Shown piece after piece: positions 62,001 through 64,000 of a stretch of DNA of 64,000 nucleotides (position 1 is the stretch's first letter; each line of letters opens with the position of its first letter). Made by a program: the position numbers and the translations under genes. Location: positions 2,749,236 to 2,813,235 of the forward strand of contig JAQFVV010000156.1 of NCBI GenBank assembly GCA_028023455.1, given 5' to 3'. A model generated the notes under the pieces. That model did no database searches. It worked only from the letters and a program-made list of their open reading frames with translations, and was not told the origin of the DNA. Origin of the DNA: Epiperipatus broadwayi. Lineage: Eukaryota; Onychophora; Udeonychophora; Euonychophora; Peripatidae.

Positions 62001-63243
62001 TAAAAGCATTTGAAGTTCAAATAAATCATAAAATCAAATGCTTTTATAAAACAACAATATTCCTGCCATTTCCAATTGTTTTATAACAAGTATAGATTCT
62101 TAGATTGCTGATATTTTCCAATAATGGCAAATTAACTGAGAGGCAGATTATTTCATTTTTCTACTTTTTAGTTGGCTATTTATGTAAAAGCATTATTTAA
62201 AAAGGTTTTTTTTACATGTTATATATTAAACATTTTTCAAATTGCACAAATATTGGGACTACTTTCTACATTTAATTTTGAAAACATTACTATGGTGTTT
62301 GTTGATTAAGTTATATATTAATTAAAGTTATAATATCATAGTATTAGTGACATTGGGTAATTAATTTAATTGTATTATTTTTATTTACAATATACAAAAA
62401 AAAAAAAATAAAGATATACATAAAATAAAAATTGTTACTGTTAATGAGTTGTTTTATTGCAAATATAATATGAATTTCTCAATATTTTCAACACTACTAT
62501 TAAATTAAAGTCTGAACTCTCATTTCAGAATTTTTTAACGGAATAGATACTGAAAAAATTAATAGCCATATAGAAGAATGTATTGCTCGACAAGAACCTC
62601 TTATTAAGGTTAAAATACAAGTATTTTATATTTTGATTATTTTTTTTAAATAAAACTTAATTATTTATTAATATAACAAATTATATTTTAAAGGTTTTGA
62701 GACTGATTTGCATGCAATCTGTCACTAATTCTGGACTACCAAAAAAAGTTTTAGACTATTACAAGCACGAAATAATTCAGGTATAGATAATAAAAAATTA
62801 TGATTCTTTTAATATTATCTTGTAAATAACTATGATAATTCTGTCATTGAATTGTAATAAATTAAAAGTAATACAAATACTTGGAAAAAAACATAGAAAA
62901 TATGACTTTGATGCATTTCAATAATGAGCACCTTTGTTGAAGGCTACCATTATTTGAATTTAATGGTTGACTTTGATAATAATGTCTAGTGCTAAAAATG
63001 CATGTAATATTTTCTACAAATGTACAACATTAGTACTGCTTTTAGTGTATAATATTGTCTTATTTATTATTTTTAATGCATTTAACAATTTCTTTTTTAT
63101 TTTAGTCTTATGGATTTCATCATTTATTGACATTACGCAATCTTGAATTGGCAGGTTTATTAAAGCTAAAAAATAATACTAATCCAATTTTCAGTGATAT
63201 TCGCAAAACATTAAAACTTATTGTCAATGATGTAAATGAGCAG
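4883..63243 (+). CDS. VPS33A: VPS33A, partial gene (six internal exons)
   Basis: Sec1/Munc18-family SNARE chaperone of the HOPS and CORVET complexes, which tether and fuse late endosomes, lysosomes and autophagosomes; it works bound to VPS16 on the cytosolic face of the membrane. Six exons joined at 4883-5058, 18107-18197, 55451-55525, 62529-62608, 62694-62780 and 63106-63243 give 2 leading bases plus 215 uninterrupted codons, with phases agreeing at every junction. Blocks that identify the family include [67 protein letters not shown] and a terminal DVNEQ. These match VPS33A rather than VPS33B as I know them. The family is about 600 residues, so this is roughly the middle third to three quarters. 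The start and the C-terminal part lie outside the window. All introns are GT-AG. Identification is by recognition, not by search. Confidence 0.93.
6695..7935. repeat. Nested fold-back element (family A)
   Basis: Several inverted repeats are nested. The outermost arms are about 6695-6745 and 7887-7932, sharing ATTCAAATATAAGTATATTG and its complement. Inside, 6791-7100 is complementary to 7260-7619: both outer ends carry AAAACAGGCAAAACT, and the arms share ACCTTTTATCTCTACTTAAC. An additional copy of the right end sits at 7140-7236. A separate hairpin with arms near 7636-7735 and 7780-7882 lies inside the outer pair. No protein is encoded. The pattern suggests repeated insertion or fold-back amplification of one non-autonomous family. 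Confidence 0.7.
8150..8350. repeat. Diverged copy of the 7.64-7.88 kb hairpin repeat
   Basis: Shares GATGGAGTGCATGG and CTGAGTTCAAG with the right arm of the hairpin at 7780-7890, and a CGTGCTGAACCAGCAC-type internal hairpin. GAGTTCAAGGC resembles a degenerate pol III B box, so a tRNA-derived SINE origin is possible but weak. It is followed by an AAT microsatellite at about 8366-8385. Confidence 0.45.
8360..11740. other. Intron stretch with no recognised gene
   Basis: AT-rich sequence. A short 31-bp duplication lies near 9445-9510 (both copies contain ACTGTAAACG). A less AT-rich patch at about 9670-9990 contains TATAAATAG and several GC-containing words, but I recognise no gene, RNA or element in it. 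Confidence 0.6.
11750..12560 (-). pseudogene. Decayed coding stretch, unrecognised
   Basis: On the minus strand several runs read like real protein between stops and frame changes: a 43-codon run at 11754-11885 containing [20 protein letters not shown], and another near 12010-12075 reading [20 protein letters not shown]. Their composition is more protein-like than nearby chance frames. I do not recognise the family; a retroelement or DNA-transposon protein is the likely source given the neighbourhood. No intact frame remains. Confidence 0.28.
13081..13366. repeat. Tandem duplication, two copies of about 141 bp
   Basis: The unit contains AAGATTTAAT, GAAATGCATTAAGAACAGAA, TATACACACCCATATAAAAG and CATCAAATAATATATATTA. 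The first copy starts near 13081 and the second near 13222, with few differences beyond homopolymer length. The 3' words (AATAATATATATTA and TTTATT-CCAGATGCA) recur as short diverged copies around 13350-13400 and 17600-17700, so this may be the edge of a dispersed repeat. Confidence 0.8.
13408..13730 (+). pseudogene. RTE-like LINE 3' tail, decayed
   Basis: Homologous to the better preserved copy at 52009-52382: shared words include GGGCTGGACATATTGTTAGA, ACTGGATTCCAAGAGATTGT and the terminal (GAT)n. It corresponds to the C-terminal end of the endonuclease-reverse transcriptase, with the conserved WAGHIVRR block, and ends in a GATGATGATGATA microsatellite, as RTE-clade elements do. In-frame stops are present, for example TGG to TGA after GATGAAAATAGA. 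Strongly 5'-truncated. Confidence 0.75.
14501..14677 (+). CDS. Hypothetical 58-residue small ORF
   Basis: An ATG in context AAAAATATGTCGG opens a 58-codon frame beginning [20 protein letters not shown] and ending in a lysine-rich tail before TAA. The upstream 300 bases contain less AT-rich words (GAGCGCGATT, GGCCATCCAGCC). Codons look more protein-like than in neighbouring frames, but I recognise no domain. It could be the 5' piece of a decayed transposon gene or a chance frame. Confidence 0.22.
   Translation: MSELSDLKVELIAESQYVLKYLTTYKLATLNKYFNCKSFSDMKSLFLKKKRFKIKFKC
17150..17255. repeat. Short tandem duplication, period about 56 bp
   Basis: Two diverged copies of a motif of the form AGTTCTTG-C-ACAATGATT-GGGC-ATT-GGTTAC lie at about 17154-17198 and 17211-17251. 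The region is somewhat less AT-rich than its surroundings. Function unknown. Confidence 0.5.
18107..18197 (+). CDS. VPS33A: VPS33A exon (second in window)
   Basis: 91 bases: 30 codons starting [15 protein letters not shown] and ending KTSVAT, plus one base (C) of a histidine codon completed by the exon at 55451. The acceptor is TTTTAG and the donor GTAAGT. The pattern AKTV-E---FV--LPH-QAA is characteristic of VPS33A. The next exon is about 37 kb away, so this placement rests on phase and protein continuity (T-H-TSIAELI). Confidence 0.93.
18554..19033 (+). pseudogene. GIY-YIG endonuclease domain of Penelope-like element
   Basis: Intact 159-codon fragment. Residues about 1-60 are a lysine-rich linker continuing from the reverse transcriptase; residues about 74-159 are the GIY-YIG fold. 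Visible catalytic-type residues are the GIY and YIG tyrosines, the arginine of KLETRLKQH, and the glutamate of ERMVKESL. It lacks the upstream polymerase in frame and so cannot act as a full element protein. Confidence 0.82.
19339..19364 (+). other. Stem-loop plus GAAAC at Penelope-like 3' end
   Basis: A perfect 6-bp stem GACTAT / ATAGTC encloses a 9-base loop and is followed directly by GAAAC. In hammerhead ribozymes, which Penelope-like elements often carry, stem II is followed by GAAA. The expected CUGANGA before the stem is not intact (sequence CTTGAAAAT), so any ribozyme would be degenerate. Confidence 0.35.
19430..25390. other. Intron stretch with nothing recognised
   Basis: Uniformly AT-rich sequence with homopolymer runs and a TA microsatellite at about 21176-21192. 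No coding signature, RNA gene or repeat with clear boundaries was seen. Confidence 0.65.
25391..25905. repeat. Fold-back element of about 515 bp
   Basis: Outer arms: TAAAAAGCCTTTTTCAG on the left and CTGAAAAAGGCTTTTT on the right, followed inward by GAGTTTTATGCCCTTCTCAA and its imperfect complement. Inner arms near 25625-25660 and 25680-25720 share TTATATAACAACAAT and its complement. It has no coding capacity, so a MITE-like non-autonomous element is likely. A flanking ATAATTAT-type repeat could be a target duplication but is low complexity. Confidence 0.65.
26153..28055 (+). mobile_element. LTR-like element (solo copy) with 4-bp target duplication
   Basis: The element runs from 26157 (TGTAACGGTATACATA) to 28051 (GACCGTTATA), imperfect inverted ends of TG...-type, flanked on both sides by GTAT (26153-26156 and 28052-28055). 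It is a diverged relative of the left arm and spacer at 56224-58394, sharing in the same order a start hairpin (TGTAACG...GTTACA), a CTATAAAA TATA-like box, CCTCCCGAATGA, a GTTATTTG-like block, TATGTAGTCTATT, ACTGGCAGTG and TCTGCCTACT-CTAGGTTC. The size of about 1.9 kb, a TATA box, AATAAA (27792) and 4-bp duplication fit a solo LTR of a Gypsy-type element. A Ginger-type DNA transposon derivative is an alternative. Confidence 0.55.
28060..29740. other. Intron stretch with nothing recognised
   Basis: AT-rich, with some less AT-rich blocks (about 28720-28920 and 29100-29560) that could be old element remnants. No frame or boundary is convincing. Confidence 0.5.
29746..30081 (-). pseudogene. Decayed coding stretch, unrecognised
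   Basis: On the minus strand, 29958-30081 reads [20 protein letters not shown] and on to [20 protein letters not shown]. After a poly-A run and frame change, 29746-29862 reads [20 protein letters not shown] and ends DSINLAV before a TAA stop. The two runs look like the C-terminal end of one protein. I do not recognise the family; a transposon protein is the simplest guess. The frame is broken by at least one indel. Confidence 0.35.
30100..33630. other. Intron stretch with nothing recognised
   Basis: AT-rich, with homopolymers and a G-run at about 32008-32018. The part from about 32.6 to 33.6 kb is slightly less AT-rich and could be the decayed 5' region of the LINE that follows, but I cannot prove it. 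Confidence 0.5.
33640..34620 (+). pseudogene. Decayed LINE, endonuclease half
   Basis: Remnant of an apurinic-type endonuclease of a non-LTR retrotransposon. Near 33650 the translation gives GGIEFCI, the GVGFAI-like block. At 33727-33936 comes [20 protein letters not shown] followed by NFNKLVST, equivalent to the conserved LGDFNA region, and then NNGK. Near 34060-34130 a run resembling [16 protein letters not shown] matches the TDHRLVRSKL region. Many stops and frame changes. It is interrupted at 34624 by an opposite-strand LINE tail and resumes at about 35550. Confidence 0.68.
34624..35545 (-). mobile_element. LINE 3' fragment inserted in the other LINE, opposite strand
   Basis: The T run at 34624-34643 is the poly(A) tail of a minus-strand element. 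Reading the minus strand, 34882-35067 gives [20 protein letters not shown] and then a cysteine-poor LMEYKCLQ, the C-x2-C...H...C motif found at the end of LINE ORF2 proteins. It is preceded by [16 protein letters not shown] in the same neighbourhood. 35157-35384 (minus) is an earlier piece of the same protein. The upstream end near 35545 is inferred from where the host LINE resumes. The fragment keeps only the 3' end of ORF2 and the 3' UTR. Confidence 0.68.
35550..37265 (+). pseudogene. Decayed LINE, reverse transcriptase half
   Basis: Continuation of the LINE begun at 33.64 kb. In order: near 35655-35690 [16 protein letters not shown] (the K-PG-DGI-AE block); at about 35770-35850 [20 protein letters not shown] then LLSTIAK (the NYRGISLL block of reverse transcriptase); at about 36110-36190 the GVRGS / GFKQVC blocks; near 36340-36410 a degenerate YADD region reading FLNDYGLII; at 36719-36901 [20 protein letters not shown], the LRWAGH-upstream block. 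Near 37185-37250 a C-x2-C-x3-C...H zinc-finger remnant ends the protein. Stops and indels throughout, so inactive. Confidence 0.72.
38141..38223. repeat. Perfect 26-bp inverted repeat
   Basis: Arms at 38141-38166 and 38198-38223 are exact complements, with a 31-base loop. A partial third copy of the right arm follows directly at 38224-38240. Very AT-rich. Confidence 0.8.
39291..39392. repeat. Tandem duplication, two copies of 51 bp
   Basis: Two identical copies containing ATGATAAAATTTGATGATGT and CATATTCAAAATAAAATGTC, suggesting a recent slippage event. Confidence 0.9.
39737..40637. repeat. Complex inverted/direct repeat element with TIR-like ends
   Basis: One copy of a roughly 260-bp module is inverted (about 39738-39990) and two copies are direct (about 40045-40310 and 40365-40637). 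Outer ends are complementary: TAATTGCGTAGAAGGAAATTAA on the left (22 bases, first 20 being the key part) against a right end of TTTCTTTCTACGTAATTA. Shared internal words are CCTGTGATATATCAACAAAA, ACAAGTGATTCACTTA and CAGTAAGG-TTG. Non-coding. Likely a MITE-like fold-back that gained an extra module. Confidence 0.7.
40640..42600. other. Intron stretch with nothing firmly recognised
   Basis: AT-rich. A minus-strand frame at 41476-41685 ends [11 protein letters not shown], and another at 44151-44414 contains [11 protein letters not shown]. The shared CDKC word may mark remnants of one element family, but this is weak. Confidence 0.4.
42640..43520 (+). pseudogene. Decayed LINE ORF1-like sequence
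   Basis: Purine-rich, lysine/glutamate-rich broken frames suggest a coiled coil, followed at about 43150-43300 by [13 protein letters not shown], then after a stop [20 protein letters not shown] and VQYRRV. The order charged coil, then I--GIP-L, then E--C---I-EI fits the RNA-binding ORF1 protein of L1/jockey-like LINEs. The longest open piece (42995-43207) has 70 residues. No matching reverse transcriptase follows. Confidence 0.35.
43530..45050. other. Intron stretch left of the ribozyme array
   Basis: AT-rich, with short frames but no recognised family. A poly-T run at about 44958-44974 lies shortly before the array. Confidence 0.55.
45057..45069 (+). repeat. Left 13-bp direct repeat (target-site duplication)
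   Basis: ATAGTTAAGAAAT, identical to 49287-49299 on the far side of the 4.2-kb palindrome. The last four bases (AAAT) also occur before this point of the repeat unit, so the exact edge is ambiguous by a few bases. Confidence 0.75.
45174..45228 (-). ncRNA. Hammerhead ribozyme, left copy 1 (outermost)
   Basis: Reverse complement of the reference copy, all core bases present; predicted cut on the minus strand between 45186 and 45185. Confidence 0.75.
45544..45598 (-). ncRNA. Hammerhead ribozyme, left copy 2
   Basis: Matches the reference copy on the minus strand, exactly 370 bases from left copy 1. Confidence 0.75.
45914..45968 (-). ncRNA. Hammerhead ribozyme, left copy 3
   Basis: Matches the reference copy on the minus strand; cut predicted between 45926 and 45925. 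Confidence 0.75.
46284..46338 (-). ncRNA. Hammerhead ribozyme, left copy 4
   Basis: Matches the reference copy on the minus strand; cut predicted between 46296 and 46295. Confidence 0.75.
46654..46708 (-). ncRNA. Hammerhead ribozyme, left copy 5
   Basis: Matches the reference copy on the minus strand; cut predicted between 46666 and 46665. Confidence 0.75.
47024..47078 (-). ncRNA. Hammerhead ribozyme, left copy 6, with repaired stem II
   Basis: Only this copy reads TGCTAGAGGCA between CTGATGA and GAAA. That turns the C-A mismatch at the base of stem II into a U-A pair, giving U-A, G-C, C-G around TAGAG. It may be the best-folding copy and may show the ancestral state. Confidence 0.77.
47191..47219. 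repeat. Fold-back centre of the array palindrome
   Basis: GCAGTATGGGA (47191-47201) faces TCCTATACTGC (47209-47219) across a 7-base loop GTTTCAG, with one G-T mismatch. The two 2.1-kb arms meet here without a spacer. A single-strand snap-back or template switch during copying would give this structure; so could an assembly error. Confidence 0.8.
47332..47386 (+). ncRNA. Type I hammerhead ribozyme (reference copy)
   Basis: Stem I is CCCT (47332-47335) + loop AGCA + CCTCA (47340-47344), pairing with TGAGG (47375-47379) + loop TTG + AGGG (47383-47386). Core CTGATGA is 47345-47351. Stem II, 47352-47362, is short: G-C, C-G and a possible U-G around TAGAG, with a C-A mismatch at the first pair. 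GAAA is 47363-47366. Stem III is the self-complementary ACCGCGGT (47366-47373). The cleavage-site C is 47374, cutting before 47375. All conserved core bases are present. The internal loop in stem I could make the usual contact with loop II. Stem III is too short to be stable alone, so cleavage as a dimer is likely (as in newt-type hammerheads). Confidence 0.75.
47702..47756 (+). ncRNA. Hammerhead ribozyme, right copy 2
   Basis: Identical to the reference copy; predicted cut between 47744 and 47745, which releases a 370-nt unit together with the cut at 47374. Confidence 0.75.
48072..48126 (+). ncRNA. Hammerhead ribozyme, right copy 3
   Basis: Identical to the reference copy; predicted cut between 48114 and 48115. 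Confidence 0.75.
48442..48496 (+). ncRNA. Hammerhead ribozyme, right copy 4
   Basis: Identical to the reference copy; predicted cut between 48484 and 48485. Confidence 0.75.
48812..48866 (+). ncRNA. Hammerhead ribozyme, right copy 5, probably dead
   Basis: The first core base is changed: CTGATGA reads ATGATGA (C3 to A at 48825), and CGC of stem II reads CCC. Position 3 pairs with G8 in the active site, so this copy should not cleave. Confidence 0.7.
49182..49236 (+). ncRNA. Hammerhead ribozyme, right copy 6 (outermost)
   Basis: Core intact. Stem III reads ACCGTGGT rather than ACCGCGGT, replacing the middle pair with a G-U wobble in the dimer. Predicted cut between 49224 and 49225. Confidence 0.7.
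49287..49299 (+). repeat. Right 13-bp direct repeat (target-site duplication)
   Basis: ATAGTTAAGAAAT, matching 45057-45069. Removing the block plus one copy restores a plausible empty AT-rich site. A length of 13 is in the range made by LINE-type target-primed insertion and longer than the 4-5 bp of LTR integrases. Confidence 0.75.
49300..49809. other. Intron stretch right of the array, nothing recognised
   Basis: AT-rich; the minus-strand frame at 49357-49605 has no family signature. Confidence 0.55.
49810..50080. repeat. Near-perfect 271-bp hairpin (fold-back element)
   Basis: Arms 49810-49932 and 49959-50080 are complementary with few differences, around a 26-base loop. Inner arm ends are AAGCGCTTTCAAGGGTCA and its complement; outer ends are CAAAATATAAAATGTGC and its complement. 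The loop holds ATGGCTATGAATATGAGGGC. Related words (AAGCGCTTTCAGG, then CATATTCATAGC) occur at about 38673-38716. Non-coding, MITE-like; no clear target duplication was seen. Confidence 0.8.
50090..52000. other. Intron stretch with nothing recognised
   Basis: AT-rich. A less AT-rich patch at 50260-50700 contains no recognisable gene or element. Confidence 0.5.
52009..52382 (+). pseudogene. RTE-like LINE 3' tail
   Basis: A 120-codon open frame to 52371 encodes the C-terminal end of an endonuclease-reverse transcriptase: [16 protein letters not shown], then [17 protein letters not shown], then [20 protein letters not shown] and [15 protein letters not shown]. This block (RRD, WAGH-RR-D-RW, GR-RRP--RW-DDI--, W) is common in RTE-type elements of arthropods and other invertebrates. 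The protein end is followed at once by ATGATGATGATAT, the microsatellite tail of this clade. The polymerase and nuclease domains are missing, so it is a 5'-truncated, inactive copy. It is a younger sister of 13408-13730. Confidence 0.87.
52390..55445. other. Intron stretch with nothing recognised
   Basis: AT-rich, with short local duplications: a 32-bp one at about 54768-54830 (CTTATTCTTATATTACTCTT) and a diverged one at about 55020-55090. A less AT-rich patch at 52480-52760 has no recognised content. Confidence 0.55.
55451..55525 (+). CDS. VPS33A: VPS33A exon (third in window)
   Basis: 75 bases: AT completes the histidine codon from 18197, then 24 codons [20 protein letters not shown]...QQ, then G of a glutamate codon completed at 62529. 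The acceptor is TATTTTAG and the donor [16 protein letters not shown] and the SEDF pair are VPS33A hallmarks. Confidence 0.94.
56220..60348. mobile_element. Inverted LTR-like composite with 4-bp target duplication
   Basis: The element runs from 56224 to 60344, flanked by ATGT (56220-56223 and 60345-60348). Its two ends are the same sequence inverted: TGTAACGAGCACAGACG... on the left and its complement on the right. Arms 56224-57645 and 58909-60344 are nearly identical, with small indels (homopolymers and a short AT-rich duplication at about 60090). Each end begins with an inner hairpin TGTAACGA...TCGTTACA. A TATA-like GTATAAAAG sits at 56670. The left arm plus spacer up to about 58394 corresponds to the whole solo element at 26157-28051, so the structure looks like a complete LTR followed by a truncated, inverted second LTR. 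The frame at 57269-57466 is duplicated in the right arm (59088-59285, minus) only because the arms are; I do not think it is a gene. A DNA-transposon (Ginger-like) reading is possible. Confidence 0.65.
57646..58908. other. Spacer between the inverted arms
   Basis: 57646-58394 continues the LTR-like sequence (ACTGGCAGTGGCTTA, AATAAA at 58148, a CTAGG...CCTAG hairpin at 58350-58366, and TGGCGCCCG at 58368). 58395-58908 is unique and less AT-rich in part, with two CTCCGCCC words at about 58620 and 58665. No protein-coding frame was recognised. Confidence 0.5.
61319..61533 (-). repeat. tRNA-headed SINE
   Basis: Read on the minus strand from 61533: TGCCCGTTGGCTCAGTTGTT, with an A box TGGCTCAGTTG (61526-61516), then a B box GAGTTCGAGTT (61483-61473), spaced as in a tRNA. 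The acceptor and anticodon stems do not pair well, so it is not an intact tRNA gene. The body to about 61319 contains two diverged copies of a roughly 65-bp unit with TTCAAAAATGTAGACATACA and TATAAAAGC. It would be transcribed by RNA polymerase III if active. Confidence 0.7.
61838..62207. repeat. Fold-back element of about 370 bp
   Basis: Two arms of about 170 bases are complementary around a centre near 62020. The left arm includes AATAATGCTTTTATGTAAAT, CTTGTTATAAAACAATTTGA and GCAGGAATATTGTCA; the right arm carries their near complements. Non-coding. The size coincides with the 370-bp ribozyme unit, but the sequence is unrelated. Confidence 0.75.
62529..62608 (+). CDS. VPS33A: VPS33A exon (fourth in window)
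   Basis: 80 bases: AA completes a glutamate codon, then 26 codons [20 protein letters not shown]...PLIK, phase 0. The acceptor is TTTCAG and the donor GTTAAA, a weak match supported by the conserved reading LIK|VLRLIC across the next intron. Confidence 0.93.
62609..62693 (+). other. VPS33A intron, 85 bases
   Basis: GTTAAA ... TTTTAAAG. A minimal intron, in sharp contrast with the 37-kb intron of the same gene. Confidence 0.9.
62694..62780 (+). CDS. VPS33A: VPS33A exon (fifth in window)
   Basis: 29 codons, [20 protein letters not shown] then DYYKHEIIQ, phase 0 at both ends. The donor is GTATAG. The LRL-C-QS--NSG block is one of the most conserved parts of VPS33A. Confidence 0.95.
62781..63105 (+). 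other. VPS33A intron, 325 bases
   Basis: GTATAG ... TTTTAG; AT-rich, with nothing else seen. Confidence 0.9.
63106..63243 (+). CDS. VPS33A: VPS33A exon (sixth in window)
   Basis: 46 codons starting [20 protein letters not shown] and ending [15 protein letters not shown], phase 0. The donor is GTATGT. The block after DVNEQ in the family continues toward the SNARE-binding C-terminal lobe, which must lie beyond the window. Confidence 0.95.
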
Positions 63244-64000
63244 GTATGTTATTTTGTTTTTTCCAAAATTTTAAATAATGATGTATCTGTAGTGTTTGGT
63301 ATTAGATATATTGTACTGGAAAATAATATTAAATTCTAGCTTTAAAAATTATAATAAATCAAATAAACAAATAGATTTCATGAGTAATTTTTTTTAAATA
63401 CTATGAGCTGCATATTAACATGTATATATATTTGGAACCATAAGGCATTGAGAAATAAATGAAAATGCATATACTTATATATACAGAAACTTTTAATATT
63501 TCAACCAGAAAACTGGTTTCAAAAACTAAACATAAAAACCATTTGCATATCTGAGAAAGTAAAAAACTGTTATAGGTTTATAATCTTTTTTAAGGAGAAT
63601 TTAATCCATCAATTACTGATCTATTGTGATAAATATCTTCAAAATGTTATGCTGCAAATATTTTTTCTATTACACGTCATCTTTGTATCTTTAAAATGTG
63701 AAGTCATAGCTTTTCTGGACCAGCTTGAAAAATAATTTCTTGAAACGAAAACAGTGCAATCATTGAAATTTCTGGAAAGACATTGGTAATTATTTTTTGT
63801 ATATTGCTTTTTTTTTTTTAAATATTGATGAATTTAAATGATTTGATAATGTTTATGATCGTTTATTTTTTAAGTATTACACCTAAGATGTAAATTGTGA
63901 ATTTCAGTTATTTTGTGTGGTAGGGGTATATTTTACGTTGATAATTATTTTTTATGTACTGCTTGACGAATTTAAATGATAATGCCATAATTTTAAAGCA
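63244..64000 (+). other. VPS33A intron, 5' part
   Basis: Donor GTATGT; AT-rich, with no further exon recognised before the window ends. Confidence 0.8.

Larger units (their letters stand above)
55526..62528 (+). other. VPS33A intron, about 7 kb
   Basis: Donor GTAAGA, acceptor TTTCAG. It holds the 4.1-kb inverted-arm composite, the tRNA-headed SINE and the last fold-back. The gaps 55.53-56.2 kb, 60.35-61.3 kb and 62.21-62.53 kb are AT-rich with no recognised content. Confidence 0.88.

Noticed and set aside
63127-63339. 70-codon ORF as a separate gene
   Set aside because: It is the VPS33A exon at 63106-63243 read through its donor site; the true coding part stops at the GTATGT donor.

Overview
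This is eukaryotic, animal-type DNA. It is strongly AT-rich, has GT-AG introns, holds one recognisable host gene, and is crowded with decayed retroelements and fold-back repeats. Arthropod-like LINE and Penelope-like remnants and the protein sequence suggest an invertebrate, perhaps an arthropod; I cannot name the species. Most open reading frames over 60 codons are chance frames in AT-rich intron.

Host gene. Six exons on the + strand (4883-5058, 18107-18197, 55451-55525, 62529-62608, 62694-62780, 63106-63243) join in frame into 215 codons. They match the middle to C-terminal part of VPS33A, the Sec1/Munc18-family subunit of the HOPS and CORVET endolysosomal tethering complexes. The gene begins before the window and continues after it. 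Its introns range from 85 bases to about 37 kb, so nearly all of the window is VPS33A intron, and the elements below lie inside them.

Main find (45.07-49.29 kb). A 370-bp unit is repeated about 11 times as a giant palindrome: nearly six copies in one orientation, then nearly six inverted, joined at a 7-base fold-back loop. The whole block is bounded by a 13-bp direct repeat that looks like a target-site duplication. Each unit carries a motif that folds as a type I hammerhead ribozyme: CUGAUGA core, GAAA, a very short stem III ACCGCGGU, a cleavage-site GUC, and a stem I of 4+5 pairs with an internal loop. This is the architecture expected of a metazoan retrozyme, meaning a multimeric, self-cleaving, circle-forming RNA repeat. 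The inverted arrangement with ribozymes pointing outward on both sides is unusual.

Other elements, in order: a fold-back family at 2.4 kb and 6.7-7.9 kb; related repeats to 8.35 kb; an unrecognised decayed coding stretch at 11.75-12.56 kb; a 141-bp tandem duplication and an RTE-like LINE tail at 13.1-13.7 kb; a 5'-truncated Penelope-like element with a GIY-YIG domain at 18.3-19.4 kb; a fold-back at 25.4 kb; an LTR-like element with 4-bp target duplication at 26.16-28.05 kb; another unrecognised decayed coding stretch at 29.7-30.1 kb; a decayed LINE (33.6-37.3 kb) split by an opposite-strand LINE tail; a complex inverted repeat at 39.7-40.6 kb; a LINE ORF1-like remnant at 42.6-43.5 kb; the ribozyme array; a near-perfect 271-bp hairpin at 49.8 kb; a second RTE-like tail at 52.0 kb; a 4.1-kb composite with 1.4-kb inverted arms and 4-bp target duplication at 56.2-60.3 kb, related to the 26-kb element; a tRNA-headed SINE at 61.4 kb; and a last fold-back at 61.8-62.2 kb. 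No rRNA gene, intact tRNA gene, CRISPR array or bacterial-type operon was seen.
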